DNA of 33,324 nt from Acidobacteriaceae bacterium. Its GTDB lineage: Bacteria; Acidobacteriota; Terriglobia; Terriglobales; Acidobacteriaceae. The notes under the pieces were generated by a model, which had not been told where the DNA came from, searched no databases, and saw only the letters and a list, made by a program, of their open reading frames with translations. The position numbers and the translations under genes are program-made. Positions within the stretch are counted from its first letter, which is position 1. Every line of letters begins with the position of its first letter. The stretch lies in assembly GCA_003132325.1 (NCBI GenBank), contig PKXK01000116.1, positions 121,053 to 154,376 of the forward strand, written 5' to 3'. Shown here in pieces: positions 1-8,168 of this stretch.

Positions 1-191
1 TTGAACCCGGAGGCCATGGTGGACATCGCGGCGGACGCCGAGGGCGGCGAGGGAGGCAGATTCTCGTGCTGGGCTGGATCCCGTAATTCGTCTCGCAATT
101 CTGGCTGGTCGAAGGTGGGCTCGACGTGCGTCCCCGTGGAGGTTGCTCGTTCCTGCTCGGCGCGTTTCAAAGCGTCATGGATGCGGCTCAT
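1..191 (-). CDS. CpsD/CapB-like tyrosine autokinase of exopolysaccharide locus, N-terminus only (runs off window)
   Basis: Reverse complement from 191 reads MSRIHDALKRAEQERATSTGTHVEP..., the N-terminus typical of XrtA-associated tyrosine kinases; ATGA overlap with the stop of the upstream gene. Confidence 0.65.
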   Translation of the reverse strand, partial: MSRIHDALKRAEQERATSTGTHVEPTFDQPELRDELRDPAQHENLPPSPPSASAAMSTMASGF

Positions 192-1141
192 AGTTTCCTT
201 TCCTTGGGGAGATTTTGGGGTTCGGATTGGCGCAGCCGGTCGGCCAGGGTTGCCAGCGTGCGCAAGGCTTCGACCAGATCGAACTTTTCCGAGGGCGGAA
301 CCGGCGCCATCATGGCGGCGGAGGCGTTGCCATCGGACAAATCGAAATCGCGGGCGACCGAATCGGCGATTTCGGCCGAGACCGTCTTCTTCTGATCGAC
401 AAAGGCGCTGACCAGACAGTGCTCGCAGAGCAGGTTGATGATGCGGGGAATGCCCAGCGAGTAACGAAAAATGGCGACGGTGGAGTCGGAATCGAAAATC
501 GGCTCGCCGTTGGAGCCCGCGATGCGCAGGCGCTGGGTAATATAGGACTTAGTTTCCTCAAGATTAAAAGGATGGGTTTTAGCGCGCAGGGTGAGGCGCT
601 GACGCAACTGGCGCAACTGAGGCTGCTTCAATCGCTGTTCGAGTTCGGTCTGTCCGACCAGCACGATCTGCAGAAGCTTTTCGGTGAAGGTCTCGAGATT
701 GGTGAGCATGCGAATTTCTTCGAGCACCTCGTCGGAAAGGTTTTGCGCCTCGTCGACGACCAGGACGGCGGTCTCGCCGGCACGATAGCGGTCCAGCAGC
801 CAGTTGTAGAGGCGCTGCAAGAGCTGGCTCTTCGACAGGCCATCGCACGGAACGCCGAAATCGGCCATCATGTAATCGAGGAGTTGGGGCGCGTCCATGC
901 GCGAGTTGAAGATGAAGGCGGTAGCGACCTGCTGCAGCCGGAGCCATTCCATCAACTTATTGATGAGAGTGGTTTTGCCGGTCCCCACCTCACCGGTCAG
1001 CAAGACGAAGCCCTTGCGGCTTTGTATGCCGTAGGTAAGGCAGGCGAGCGCCTCCTCGGTGTGCCGCGTGAGAAACAGGTAACGCGGGTCCGGATTGACG
1101 TTGAACGGGTTGGCGCGAAGTCCGAAAAATTCTTTATACAT
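188..1141 (-). CDS. ExeA/XrtA-associated AAA ATPase
   Basis: MYKEFFGLRANPFNVNPDPRYLFLT...; Walker A GEVGTGKTTL, Walker B AVLVVDEAQNL; 317 aa; in an EPS gene cluster. Confidence 0.9.
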   Translation of the reverse strand: MYKEFFGLRANPFNVNPDPRYLFLTRHTEEALACLTYGIQSRKGFVLLTGEVGTGKTTLINKLMEWLRLQQVATAFIFNSRMDAPQLLDYMMADFGVPCDGLSKSQLLQRLYNWLLDRYRAGETAVLVVDEAQNLSDEVLEEIRMLTNLETFTEKLLQIVLVGQTELEQRLKQPQLRQLRQRLTLRAKTHPFNLEETKSYITQRLRIAGSNGEPIFDSDSTVAIFRYSLGIPRIINLLCEHCLVSAFVDQKKTVSAEIADSVARDFDLSDGNASAAMMAPVPPSEKFDLVEALRTLATLADRLRQSEPQNLPKERKL

Positions 1142-1150
1142 AAGCGTGCA

Positions 1151-2740
1151 CTAGACCTTGACGTTCTCGTGATCTTTATTTTTATCTTTGGGCGAGGCGG
1201 GATCCCCCCGGCTCCAGAAATGGCGCCGGGCGTGGCCATTGCCGGAGGCGGCGGCATCCTCCTCGTCCTCGCCGAGCCAGGGCACGGAAATCAGGAGGGG
1301 CAGATCCATGACGGCGGCGGCATCTTTTTCGGTGCGGATCGACTTGTCGGTAAACTCCAGCAAGATGGCAATGAGGAAGCCCAGGCCGAGACCGGCACCG
1401 AGACCGCCGGCGGCAAACAGGGGGCGGTTGGGGAAGCTGGGAGAGTCGGGCAGGCTGGCGGTCGCCAGAAGGTGCATCTGCTCGCCCTCCTGCTGGCTCT
1501 CCATGCTGGTGCCGAGTGCGGCGGAGCTCTTTTTGGCCAACAGTCCTTGGTAGAAGGACTGGGCGTTCGCGCTGTCGCGGGTGAGCAGGTTGTATTGCTG
1601 CTCGACGTTGGGGCTCATGGCGGTGCGGCCCTGGTAGAGGCCAATCGAGCTTTGCAGCTTCTTCTGGTCGAGGGTGGCTTGCTGGATCACGGCCTGGTAC
1701 TGGTGAATCTGCACACGGAGCTGGCGAATTTCAGGAGGTTCGGCGGCGCTGGCCTTTTCGCTGCTGTCGGCAGGATTGGCGGTTGCGGCCGCGGCGTTGA
1801 CCTCTTTCAGCTTCTTTTGCACCTGGGCGATGTCGGCCTTGGTCTTGATCACGTCGGGGTGATCGGGGGTATAGCGCGCCTCCAGGTCGAGCAATTGCGC
1901 CTGCAGTTGGTTCAATTGTTGTTCGAGGGTCTGGGGATTGGTGGTGGACTGCGCACTCTTCCAGGCGGCGATCTGCTGCGCCAGCATGCTTTCGGTGTAG
2001 GCCTTATCCTGTTGGGCGCGGCTCAGGGTCTGGGTGCTGGCATCGAGTTGCGAATTCAGCGACATCAGGATGCGCATGTTGTTGTCGGCGTCGGTGGGCA
2101 GCTGACCCATGTATTGTTTCTTGAAGGCGGCGAGTTTGGCCTCCTGGTCGTCAATGGCGCGTTTGGCGTCTTCGACCTGGCGGCTGAGAAAGTCGGTGGT
2201 GCTCTGGGAGACCTCGGCGCGAGAGCGGAGGTTCTCATCGACGATGAGCGAGGTCATGGCATTGCAGATTTTTTGTGCGCGGGCGGCGTCACGGTCGGTG
2301 TAGTTGACGTTGAAGCCGGGCACCGGGCCGCTACCGGGCTTCCTCTTGGCGCCAGGGGCTCCCGCCGCGCTCATCGAGGTGATTACCGGCTCGACCGTCA
2401 TATTCTGCTGGATGTCGGAGATCAACTTGGCCTCATCCTCAGATTTGCCGAGGTTGAGGGTCTGAATCACCGGACGCAGGCGGGTCGGACTCAGGACCTG
2501 CTGGCTGAGGGTCTGGATGCGCTGGGTAAAATCGGCGGTAATGACCGACTGCACCAAGGCATCGGGTACCTTCTGGCTCTCCACCAGCACGGTGGACTGG
2601 GAGGTATATTTCGGCGGGAAGACATACGAGACCAGGAAGCCTGTCAGCGGGGCGAGCAGGGCCGGGATCAAAATGACTTTCAGGCGCCGGCGCAGCATCG
2701 CCAGATAATCGTCCATCGTCAGTTCGCGATTCTCAGTCAT
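1151..2740 (-). CDS. Wzz/GNVR-type polysaccharide chain-length determinant (XrtA system-associated)
   Basis: MTENRELTMDDYLAMLRRRLKVILIPALLAPLTGF N-terminal TM, long coiled coil, C-terminal TM; start chosen at ATG 2740 rather than the ORF-track start 2815. Confidence 0.85.
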   Translation of the reverse strand: MTENRELTMDDYLAMLRRRLKVILIPALLAPLTGFLVSYVFPPKYTSQSTVLVESQKVPDALVQSVITADFTQRIQTLSQQVLSPTRLRPVIQTLNLGKSEDEAKLISDIQQNMTVEPVITSMSAAGAPGAKRKPGSGPVPGFNVNYTDRDAARAQKICNAMTSLIVDENLRSRAEVSQSTTDFLSRQVEDAKRAIDDQEAKLAAFKKQYMGQLPTDADNNMRILMSLNSQLDASTQTLSRAQQDKAYTESMLAQQIAAWKSAQSTTNPQTLEQQLNQLQAQLLDLEARYTPDHPDVIKTKADIAQVQKKLKEVNAAAATANPADSSEKASAAEPPEIRQLRVQIHQYQAVIQQATLDQKKLQSSIGLYQGRTAMSPNVEQQYNLLTRDSANAQSFYQGLLAKKSSAALGTSMESQQEGEQMHLLATASLPDSPSFPNRPLFAAGGLGAGLGLGFLIAILLEFTDKSIRTEKDAAAVMDLPLLISVPWLGEDEEDAAASGNGHARRHFWSRGDPASPKDKNKDHENVKV

Positions 2741-2784
2741 ACAGTTCACCAATCCGGCCGCGATCGGAAGAGGCGGCCAAAAAA

Positions 2785-4194
2785 TTATTCGATACGAGTC
2801 GGCCTGGGGTGCCACTCCACCCCGATGGCGCCGACGTGCCGGTGCGCAATCCTGCCAGTGCCAGGGAAACCACTAAAGCCAGGCTGAACATTGAAGGCCA
2901 CTTCGCTGAAGTGATAAGCGCCAAAAAAGTCGTAGGAACGTCCCAGGTGCTTGCGGAAGACGGCCCCGGCAGAGCCTTCGTTGTAACTGCTTGCATTCTG
3001 GGCCCCAAACAGAGAAGCCTGGAGCTTCTTGTTATTGGAGTAAGCTAAATCGGCAAATACAGTCCAAGTACGTCCTAGGGGGCGGGTATAGGCGAGCCGG
3101 GCCGCCTGGGTTTCGGAGCCGGCGAAGAATCCCGATCCTGGAGAAGTGAATTTTGCGTAGCTGGCAGACAGCGACGAATGGGCAAACTTGTAGCGCAGCT
3201 GAACCCGCGCGCTCACCGACCACTGTTTGAACTCGACAACCTGTTGCACGTCGGTATACTGCGGGCCGACTCCGGCAATTAAGCTCAACCTGCCGGTGAT
3301 GGTATGGCTCCAACGCACATTGAAGACGTGGTTATAAACCTCGCCGCCAGCAACTTGCGGAAATTGAAAGAGCTGAAAGCCGTAGATTGCGCCGATCTGA
3401 TCGTGACGGGAAAACAGATGGCTGTATCCGCCCTGAACCGTGAACTGGTCGCCGTTGAGGAACGTATTGGTGGGGTCGTAGAAATGAGAGTTGGTGAAGG
3501 CGCCCGCAACGGTGAAGGCGGAGCGCGGGTTAATCGCCTGAACCGCATCGAGAATCGCCGTGTTGGCAAGCCGGGGAATATTTCCGACCGAACCCCCCAC
3601 GCCGTGGCTGAAGCCGGGCAAACCGCCGCCGATACCGGCGTTGGCGATACCCAACCCTGGGTCGCCACCATAGCCGCTTTGGAAGGAACCGTCGGGCAGG
3701 TAGCTGAAAGAGTCGCGCAACGTGGCCTGGCCAGTCCGCCAGCGGGTGACGGCCTCGAGGCCAGCCGCGTGCATCTGTTGCGCTTCATGTTGCCCTTCAT
3801 AAGGACTGCTGTAGAATGCTCCCCCCCCGAGATACTCGAAAAAGAGATCGCTCTTGGGCCAGAATTGCTGGAGGTCGAAAGCTCCGATGACGTGGGTGAC
3901 AGACTGCACGTCGTTGGAGCCGAGTTGGTTGGCCCCGTTGGTGTCCGCCGATTCGCTCACTTGCAAAGCGGGCGCGATGAAGCTGCGGCTGGCGGTGCGC
4001 AGTTCGAGCGTGGGTTCGTCCAGACCGGAGACGGGAGGATTCTCCGGGCTCAGCACTGGCGCGTTCTGGCCGAAGGCCGGCGCCGGAGGGGTGGCGGGCT
4101 GAGAGGGAGAACTATCTTGGGCGACCACGCAGACGCTCATGCCGAAAAGCAGCAGCGCCAACCGGATTGTTCGCGTTCGTGTCATGCTTTTCAT
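2785..4194 (-). CDS. Outer-membrane beta-barrel protein of EPS locus
   Basis: Signal peptide MKSMTRTRTIRLALLLFGMSVCVVAQ; repeated amphipathic strands with aromatic residues; position between wza-like and wzz-like genes. Confidence 0.7.
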   Translation of the reverse strand: MKSMTRTRTIRLALLLFGMSVCVVAQDSSPSQPATPPAPAFGQNAPVLSPENPPVSGLDEPTLELRTASRSFIAPALQVSESADTNGANQLGSNDVQSVTHVIGAFDLQQFWPKSDLFFEYLGGGAFYSSPYEGQHEAQQMHAAGLEAVTRWRTGQATLRDSFSYLPDGSFQSGYGGDPGLGIANAGIGGGLPGFSHGVGGSVGNIPRLANTAILDAVQAINPRSAFTVAGAFTNSHFYDPTNTFLNGDQFTVQGGYSHLFSRHDQIGAIYGFQLFQFPQVAGGEVYNHVFNVRWSHTITGRLSLIAGVGPQYTDVQQVVEFKQWSVSARVQLRYKFAHSSLSASYAKFTSPGSGFFAGSETQAARLAYTRPLGRTWTVFADLAYSNNKKLQASLFGAQNASSYNEGSAGAVFRKHLGRSYDFFGAYHFSEVAFNVQPGFSGFPGTGRIAHRHVGAIGVEWHPRPTRIE

Positions 4195-4225
4195 GCGTAG
4201 ATCCCCTTACCGAACCACCCATCGT

Positions 4226-4876
4226 TTACGGGACAACAATCGTGTCCCCGGGCTGCAACAGATAATTTTGTTCGATCTGTTCCCCTTTGACCAACTGGCG
4301 ATAATTCACCGGCAGTTTCCGCTGTTTGCCGTTCTCGGTGCGCAGAACGTAAATGCGCTTGGTGTTGGCAAACTGGCTTAATCCGGCGCTGGACAATGCT
4401 TGGAGAACGGTCATGTTGGGCAGCATGGACGTAGCCCCGGGATGCATGACCTCGCCGACCAGGAAAATCCGCTTGCTGTTGATGGAGGTCACGACCACGG
4501 TGACGTGCGGATCGGCGATGTATTTCTTCAGCTTCTCGGTCACCGATTCGGCCAACTGCTTGGGCGTCAGGCCAGCGGCCTGCACGTCGTCGAGCAAGGG
4601 AAGAGAGATTTTGCCATCGGGACGCACGGGCAGAGTGGCGGTAAGGTCGGCTTCTTTCCACACCGCGATGTGAAGAACGTCCTCGGGGCCGATGACATAG
4701 GTGGGTCCGGCCGGACTGGTGGAAGGCGCGGGCGTGGCTTTGTCGGCGGCGGTTGTGTCGGCAGCGGTTTTGTCGGAAGCGGGACTGGCGGCGGGCGGGG
4801 CGGGCGCATCCTGCGCCAACGCCAGACTGCCGATTAAGATCAGTGCCGCGAACGCCGCTTTCCATGTCGATCCCAT
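4226..4876 (-). CDS. Polysaccharide export protein (Wza/SLBB family)
   Basis: MGSTWKAAFAALILIGSLALAQ signal; YVIGPEDVLHIAVWKEADLTATLPVRPDGKISLPLLDDVQAAGLTPKQLAESVTEKLKKYI is the Poly_export signature; SD AGGAGA upstream of ATG 4876. Confidence 0.9.
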   Translation of the reverse strand: MGSTWKAAFAALILIGSLALAQDAPAPPAASPASDKTAADTTAADKATPAPSTSPAGPTYVIGPEDVLHIAVWKEADLTATLPVRPDGKISLPLLDDVQAAGLTPKQLAESVTEKLKKYIADPHVTVVVTSINSKRIFLVGEVMHPGATSMLPNMTVLQALSSAGLSQFANTKRIYVLRTENGKQRKLPVNYRQLVKGEQIEQNYLLQPGDTIVVP

Positions 4877-4908
4877 ATCTTCTCCTAAATTTCTATTTCC
4901 ATTCTTTC

Positions 4909-4987
4909 GCCCCTTCGGGGCTTGCTCAATTCCCACTTGCCCCCCACGGCTGACGCCGTGGGCTGCATTCTTACGCCGCTTCGCGGC
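4909..4987. repeat. Cluster of three short palindromes (REP-like) between the regulator gene and the wza-like gene
   Basis: gccccttcggggc (4909-4921), cccacggctgacgccgtggg (4943-4962), gccgcttcgcggc (4975-4987). Confidence 0.8.
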
Positions 4988-5014
4988 TTGGTTCTCATGC
5001 ACACATAAGCACCC

Positions 5015-5986
5015 TCATGCTCCGTACTCTTCACACCCGATCTGTTTCAGCTTGTAGAGAAGCGCTTTGTAGCTGATCTGCAACTCCAGCGCGGCCCGGC
5101 GCCGGTTCCAGCGGGTTCGAGTCAAGACCTGAAGGATCAGTTCCCTCTCGGCTTCGCGGGAGGCGGCACGCGACGCATCTTTCAAAGAAATTTTCTCGCC
5201 CTGGCCGCCGCGATCGGCGCGCCGCAAAAGGGAGCGCAATCCTCCCATGGCGAGGGTTTCATCGCCGAGTGCGACAATGGCTCGAGCCGCGTCCTTCAGT
5301 TCGCGGATGTTTCCCGGCCAGTGGTATTCCAGAAAGAAGCTCTGCGTCTCGCGGCTCAGCGCCGGCACGGCCCGGCAAAAATCACGGGCGGCGGCGGAGA
5401 GAAACCAATCGCGCAAAACGGGAATATCCTCTTTCCGCTGGCGCAAAGGGGGCAGCCGCAAACAAACTCCGCTGATTCTGTAATAGAGGTCCTCGCGGAA
5501 CTTGCCGGCCTTGACCTCGGGTTCCAACTCGCAGGAGGTTCCGCAGATGAAGCGAGGGACGCGCCGCTGGGCGTCGTTATTATCATGGTCTTTGCTATTG
5601 CTATTGCTATTGCCCTTGCCACTCAACCCGATCTGGCGAACCAGTTCTTTCTGGCTGGCCGGGGTGAGTTCTTCCACTTCCTGAAGATAGACGGTTCCAC
5701 CTTCACCGCTGCCCGCTGCCAGAACTTGATCGGTGGCTTCCGAACTCTGATAGGACCGAAAAGGCTCCGCCGCCCGGCCGGAAAGAACATGGATGCGCTC
5801 TGCCGCTGCCGCTTTGCCGGAACCGTGCTCCGCTACCACCAGCACGGGAACGTCATTTTGCGATAGCTCGCGAATCACCGCTTCAACGGTGCGCATGCCG
5901 GCGCTGACGCTCTCCAGCCAGACACGACTTCCGCGGTTCGGCGGCGTTGGCGTGGTTGTCTGGATTTCGCTTTTGTCGAGGTCCAT
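5015..5986 (-). CDS. Sigma54-type AAA+ regulator with Fis-like HTH, degenerate (no GAFTGA)
   Basis: VLVVAEHGSGKAAAAERIH (Walker A-like), KFREDLYYRISGVCLRLPPLRQRKEDIPVL, HWPGNIRELKDAARAI, C-terminal RTRWNRRRAALELQISYKALLYKLKQIG HTH. Start ATG 5986. Confidence 0.8.
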   Translation of the reverse strand: MDLDKSEIQTTTPTPPNRGSRVWLESVSAGMRTVEAVIRELSQNDVPVLVVAEHGSGKAAAAERIHVLSGRAAEPFRSYQSSEATDQVLAAGSGEGGTVYLQEVEELTPASQKELVRQIGLSGKGNSNSNSKDHDNNDAQRRVPRFICGTSCELEPEVKAGKFREDLYYRISGVCLRLPPLRQRKEDIPVLRDWFLSAAARDFCRAVPALSRETQSFFLEYHWPGNIRELKDAARAIVALGDETLAMGGLRSLLRRADRGGQGEKISLKDASRAASREAERELILQVLTRTRWNRRRAALELQISYKALLYKLKQIGCEEYGA

Positions 5987-6273
5987 ACTCGTCTTTGTTC
6001 TTTGTCTTTGCGATTCCGCAGCCAAGACAGTGGGGAGACGTCTCGGGCAAATGCTAGACAGTCTAGAGCACACCCGCTGCCAATCCCGTCTAAATAGGTT
6101 TCCAGTCAATATACGGTTTATGTTTCAATGACTTGCGATTACAACCCCGGATCGTGACGCAACTCATACGTTACCACGTTGCGGACAAATGGGAAATTAA
6201 TTGCCCACATCCGTAGTAACCCATGGGGCATTACTTGCCCCCTGTCTTGGGGATAAAGTCCAACCTCAGAACC

Positions 6274-6342
6274 CGTCGTCAGTTTTCAGTTGTCAGTTAG
6301 CAGTAAGAACCTGCGAACTGAAAACTGATGACTGACGACTGA
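6274..6342. repeat. CAGTT-rich inverted repeat
   Basis: cgtcgtcagttttcagttgtcagttag ... gaactgaaaactgatgactgacgactgat; arms are imperfect reverse complements. Confidence 0.75.
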
Positions 6343-6447
6343 TCTGGTGAGGGGAGGCGAGGTTTTCAAGGCTGCAAAATTTCAAGATTTTACTTTGCAC
6401 GACGACCCAGTTTTCGCATATTCTCAGAGGCACACGCGCGCGCCATT

Positions 6448-7368
6448 ATGGGTAGCTCAGCCGAGGTAGCTCCGCTCGTCTCGACGAAGGAGGGTCGCTC
6501 GTTGTCCAGGTTGCCGCGTTGGCAGGCGGTAGCGCTGCTGCTGCTGCTCGGCTGGCTTTATGCCTCGATTCTCGCCCGCCTTTTCCTGCAATGGGTCGGG
6601 CCCAACCGCGATCCGAACTTCGAGCACGGGATCTTCGTTCCCCTCTTTGCGTTGTTCGTTCTCTGGCAGGACCGCAAGAAGCTCGAACCCATCGTGCCGG
6701 CCCCATCCTGGACTGGTCTCCCGCTGGTGGTCTTGAGCCTGTTGATGCTGGTTCTGGGAGTCCTGGGCGCGGAGTTGTTTTTCTCGCGGGTGTCGCTGCT
6801 GATCCTGCTGGCGGGGCTGATCGTTCTGTTTCAGGGATGGACGCTGTTTCGCGCGGTCCTGTTCCCCTGGGCTCTTCTGATTCTGATGATCCCCATCCCG
6901 AGCCTGATCCTGCAGCAAATCACCTTTCCCTTGCAGTTGCGAGCCGCCAAGCTGGCCACGGGGCTTCTGGAACTGGTCGGAGTTCCGGTGTTGCGGCAGG
7001 GGAATGTAATCGTGCTGGCTTCCATGCCGCTGGACGTGGCCGAGGCCTGCAGCGGAATCCGGTCGCTGCTGACCCTGGTGACCCTGGCCATCATTTACGG
7101 GTATCTGGCGGAGACTCGGACATGGGTGCGGGTGGTTCTGGCGCTGGCAGCAGTGCCCATCGCAGTGGCGGCCAACAGCTTTCGTATTTTTGGTACCGGA
7201 CTGCTGGTGCAGTACTGGGATCCGGATAAAGCGCTGGGATTTTTCCACGCCTTTTCGGGGTGGCTGATCTTCGTGGTGGCGCTCATCATGCTGTTCGCCG
7301 TGCACCGCTTGATCACGCTCCTGTGGGGCAGCCCGGAGAACGGCAGCCCGGAGGTGAAAGCCGCATGA
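6448..7368 (+). CDS. Exosortase (XrtA-like)
   Basis: Multi-TM protein with AEACSGIRSLLTL (Cys), ANSFRIFGTGLL (Arg) and GFFHAFSGWLIF (His) exosortase signatures. Confidence 0.92.
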   Translation: MGSSAEVAPLVSTKEGRSLSRLPRWQAVALLLLLGWLYASILARLFLQWVGPNRDPNFEHGIFVPLFALFVLWQDRKKLEPIVPAPSWTGLPLVVLSLLMLVLGVLGAELFFSRVSLLILLAGLIVLFQGWTLFRAVLFPWALLILMIPIPSLILQQITFPLQLRAAKLATGLLELVGVPVLRQGNVIVLASMPLDVAEACSGIRSLLTLVTLAIIYGYLAETRTWVRVVLALAAVPIAVAANSFRIFGTGLLVQYWDPDKALGFFHAFSGWLIFVVALIMLFAVHRLITLLWGSPENGSPEVKAA

Positions 7369-8015
7369 ATCGCGGATCGCTTCGCTTCGGGATTGCGGCT
7401 ACGCTGATGTTGGCGACGGCGCTGATACTCCAGGCCCATTCGCGCAGCGAGATCAATCCGGCGCGAGCGTCGCTCGGTTCCCTGCCCTCGCAGATCGACG
7501 GTTGGACCGGAAGCGACGAAGTGTTGGATCAGCAGACGCTCGACATCCTTGGGCCGGGCGAGTTTCTGGTGCGCGACTACGAGAACGCGAGCCAGCCGCA
7601 ACCTGGGATCAATCTTTACATTGCATATTTTCCAACCCAGAAGACGGGCGATACGATCCATTCGCCGAACCACTGCCTGCCGGGCGCGGGATGGGTTCCG
7701 ACTTCGCGGGAGATGGTCCGGATCACGCGTCCCGGCGGCTCTTCGTTCCCCGTCAACCGCTACGTGGTTTCAAAGTCCGGAGAGCGGCAACTGGTGTTGT
7801 ACTGGTTTCAGGCGCACGGCCGCGCGGTGGCCAGCGAATATTGGGCTAAGTATTATCTGGTGTCCGATTCGGTTCGTATGAATCGCAGCGACGGCGGACT
7901 GGTGCGCCTGATGACGCCGATGCTTCGCGACGAGTCTCCCGCAGCCGCCGAGGCGCGCATGATGAAGCTGGGGTCGCAGTTGCTGCCGCTGCTGGATAGT
8001 TACATTCCGCGGTAA
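7365..8015 (+). CDS. EpsI-family protein (exosortase-associated)
   Basis: MNRGSLRFGIAATLMLATALILQ...; GDTIHSPNHCLPGAGWVPTSRE motif; ATGA overlap with the exosortase gene. Confidence 0.9.
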   Translation: MNRGSLRFGIAATLMLATALILQAHSRSEINPARASLGSLPSQIDGWTGSDEVLDQQTLDILGPGEFLVRDYENASQPQPGINLYIAYFPTQKTGDTIHSPNHCLPGAGWVPTSREMVRITRPGGSSFPVNRYVVSKSGERQLVLYWFQAHGRAVASEYWAKYYLVSDSVRMNRSDGGLVRLMTPMLRDESPAAAEARMMKLGSQLLPLLDSYIPR

Positions 8016-8033
8016 GTCGGGAGCGAGGCCCGC

Positions 8034-8159
8034 GTAGGAACAGCCGCCCTCGGCTGTCCAGGCAAGCGCAGCTCGCCTAGCCCTCTTTTGTCCATTCTTG
8101 TGCCCTAAAGCGTCGCGGGGCTTCGCCCCGCTGGACAGCCGAAGGCGGCTGTCCCTACG
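8034..8159. repeat. REPIN-like inverted pair with internal hairpin
   Basis: cgtaggaacagccgccctcggctgtcc (8034-8060) versus reverse complement of ggacagccgaaggcggctgtccctacg (8133-8159): 25/27 matches; central gcggggcttcgccccgc (8115-8131). Confidence 0.85.
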
Positions 8160-8168
8160 TGTACCTCG

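Noticed and set aside
215-2887. 890-aa + strand ORF
   Set aside because: Antisense to the well-supported ExeA-like and Wzz genes; Gly/Gln-rich composition typical of antisense frames in high-GC DNA.
3304-4200. 298-aa + strand ORF
   Set aside because: Antisense to the beta-barrel protein gene; no recognisable domain.
6457-7305. 282-aa minus strand ORF
   Set aside because: Antisense to exosortase; His/Gln/Arg-rich low-complexity translation.
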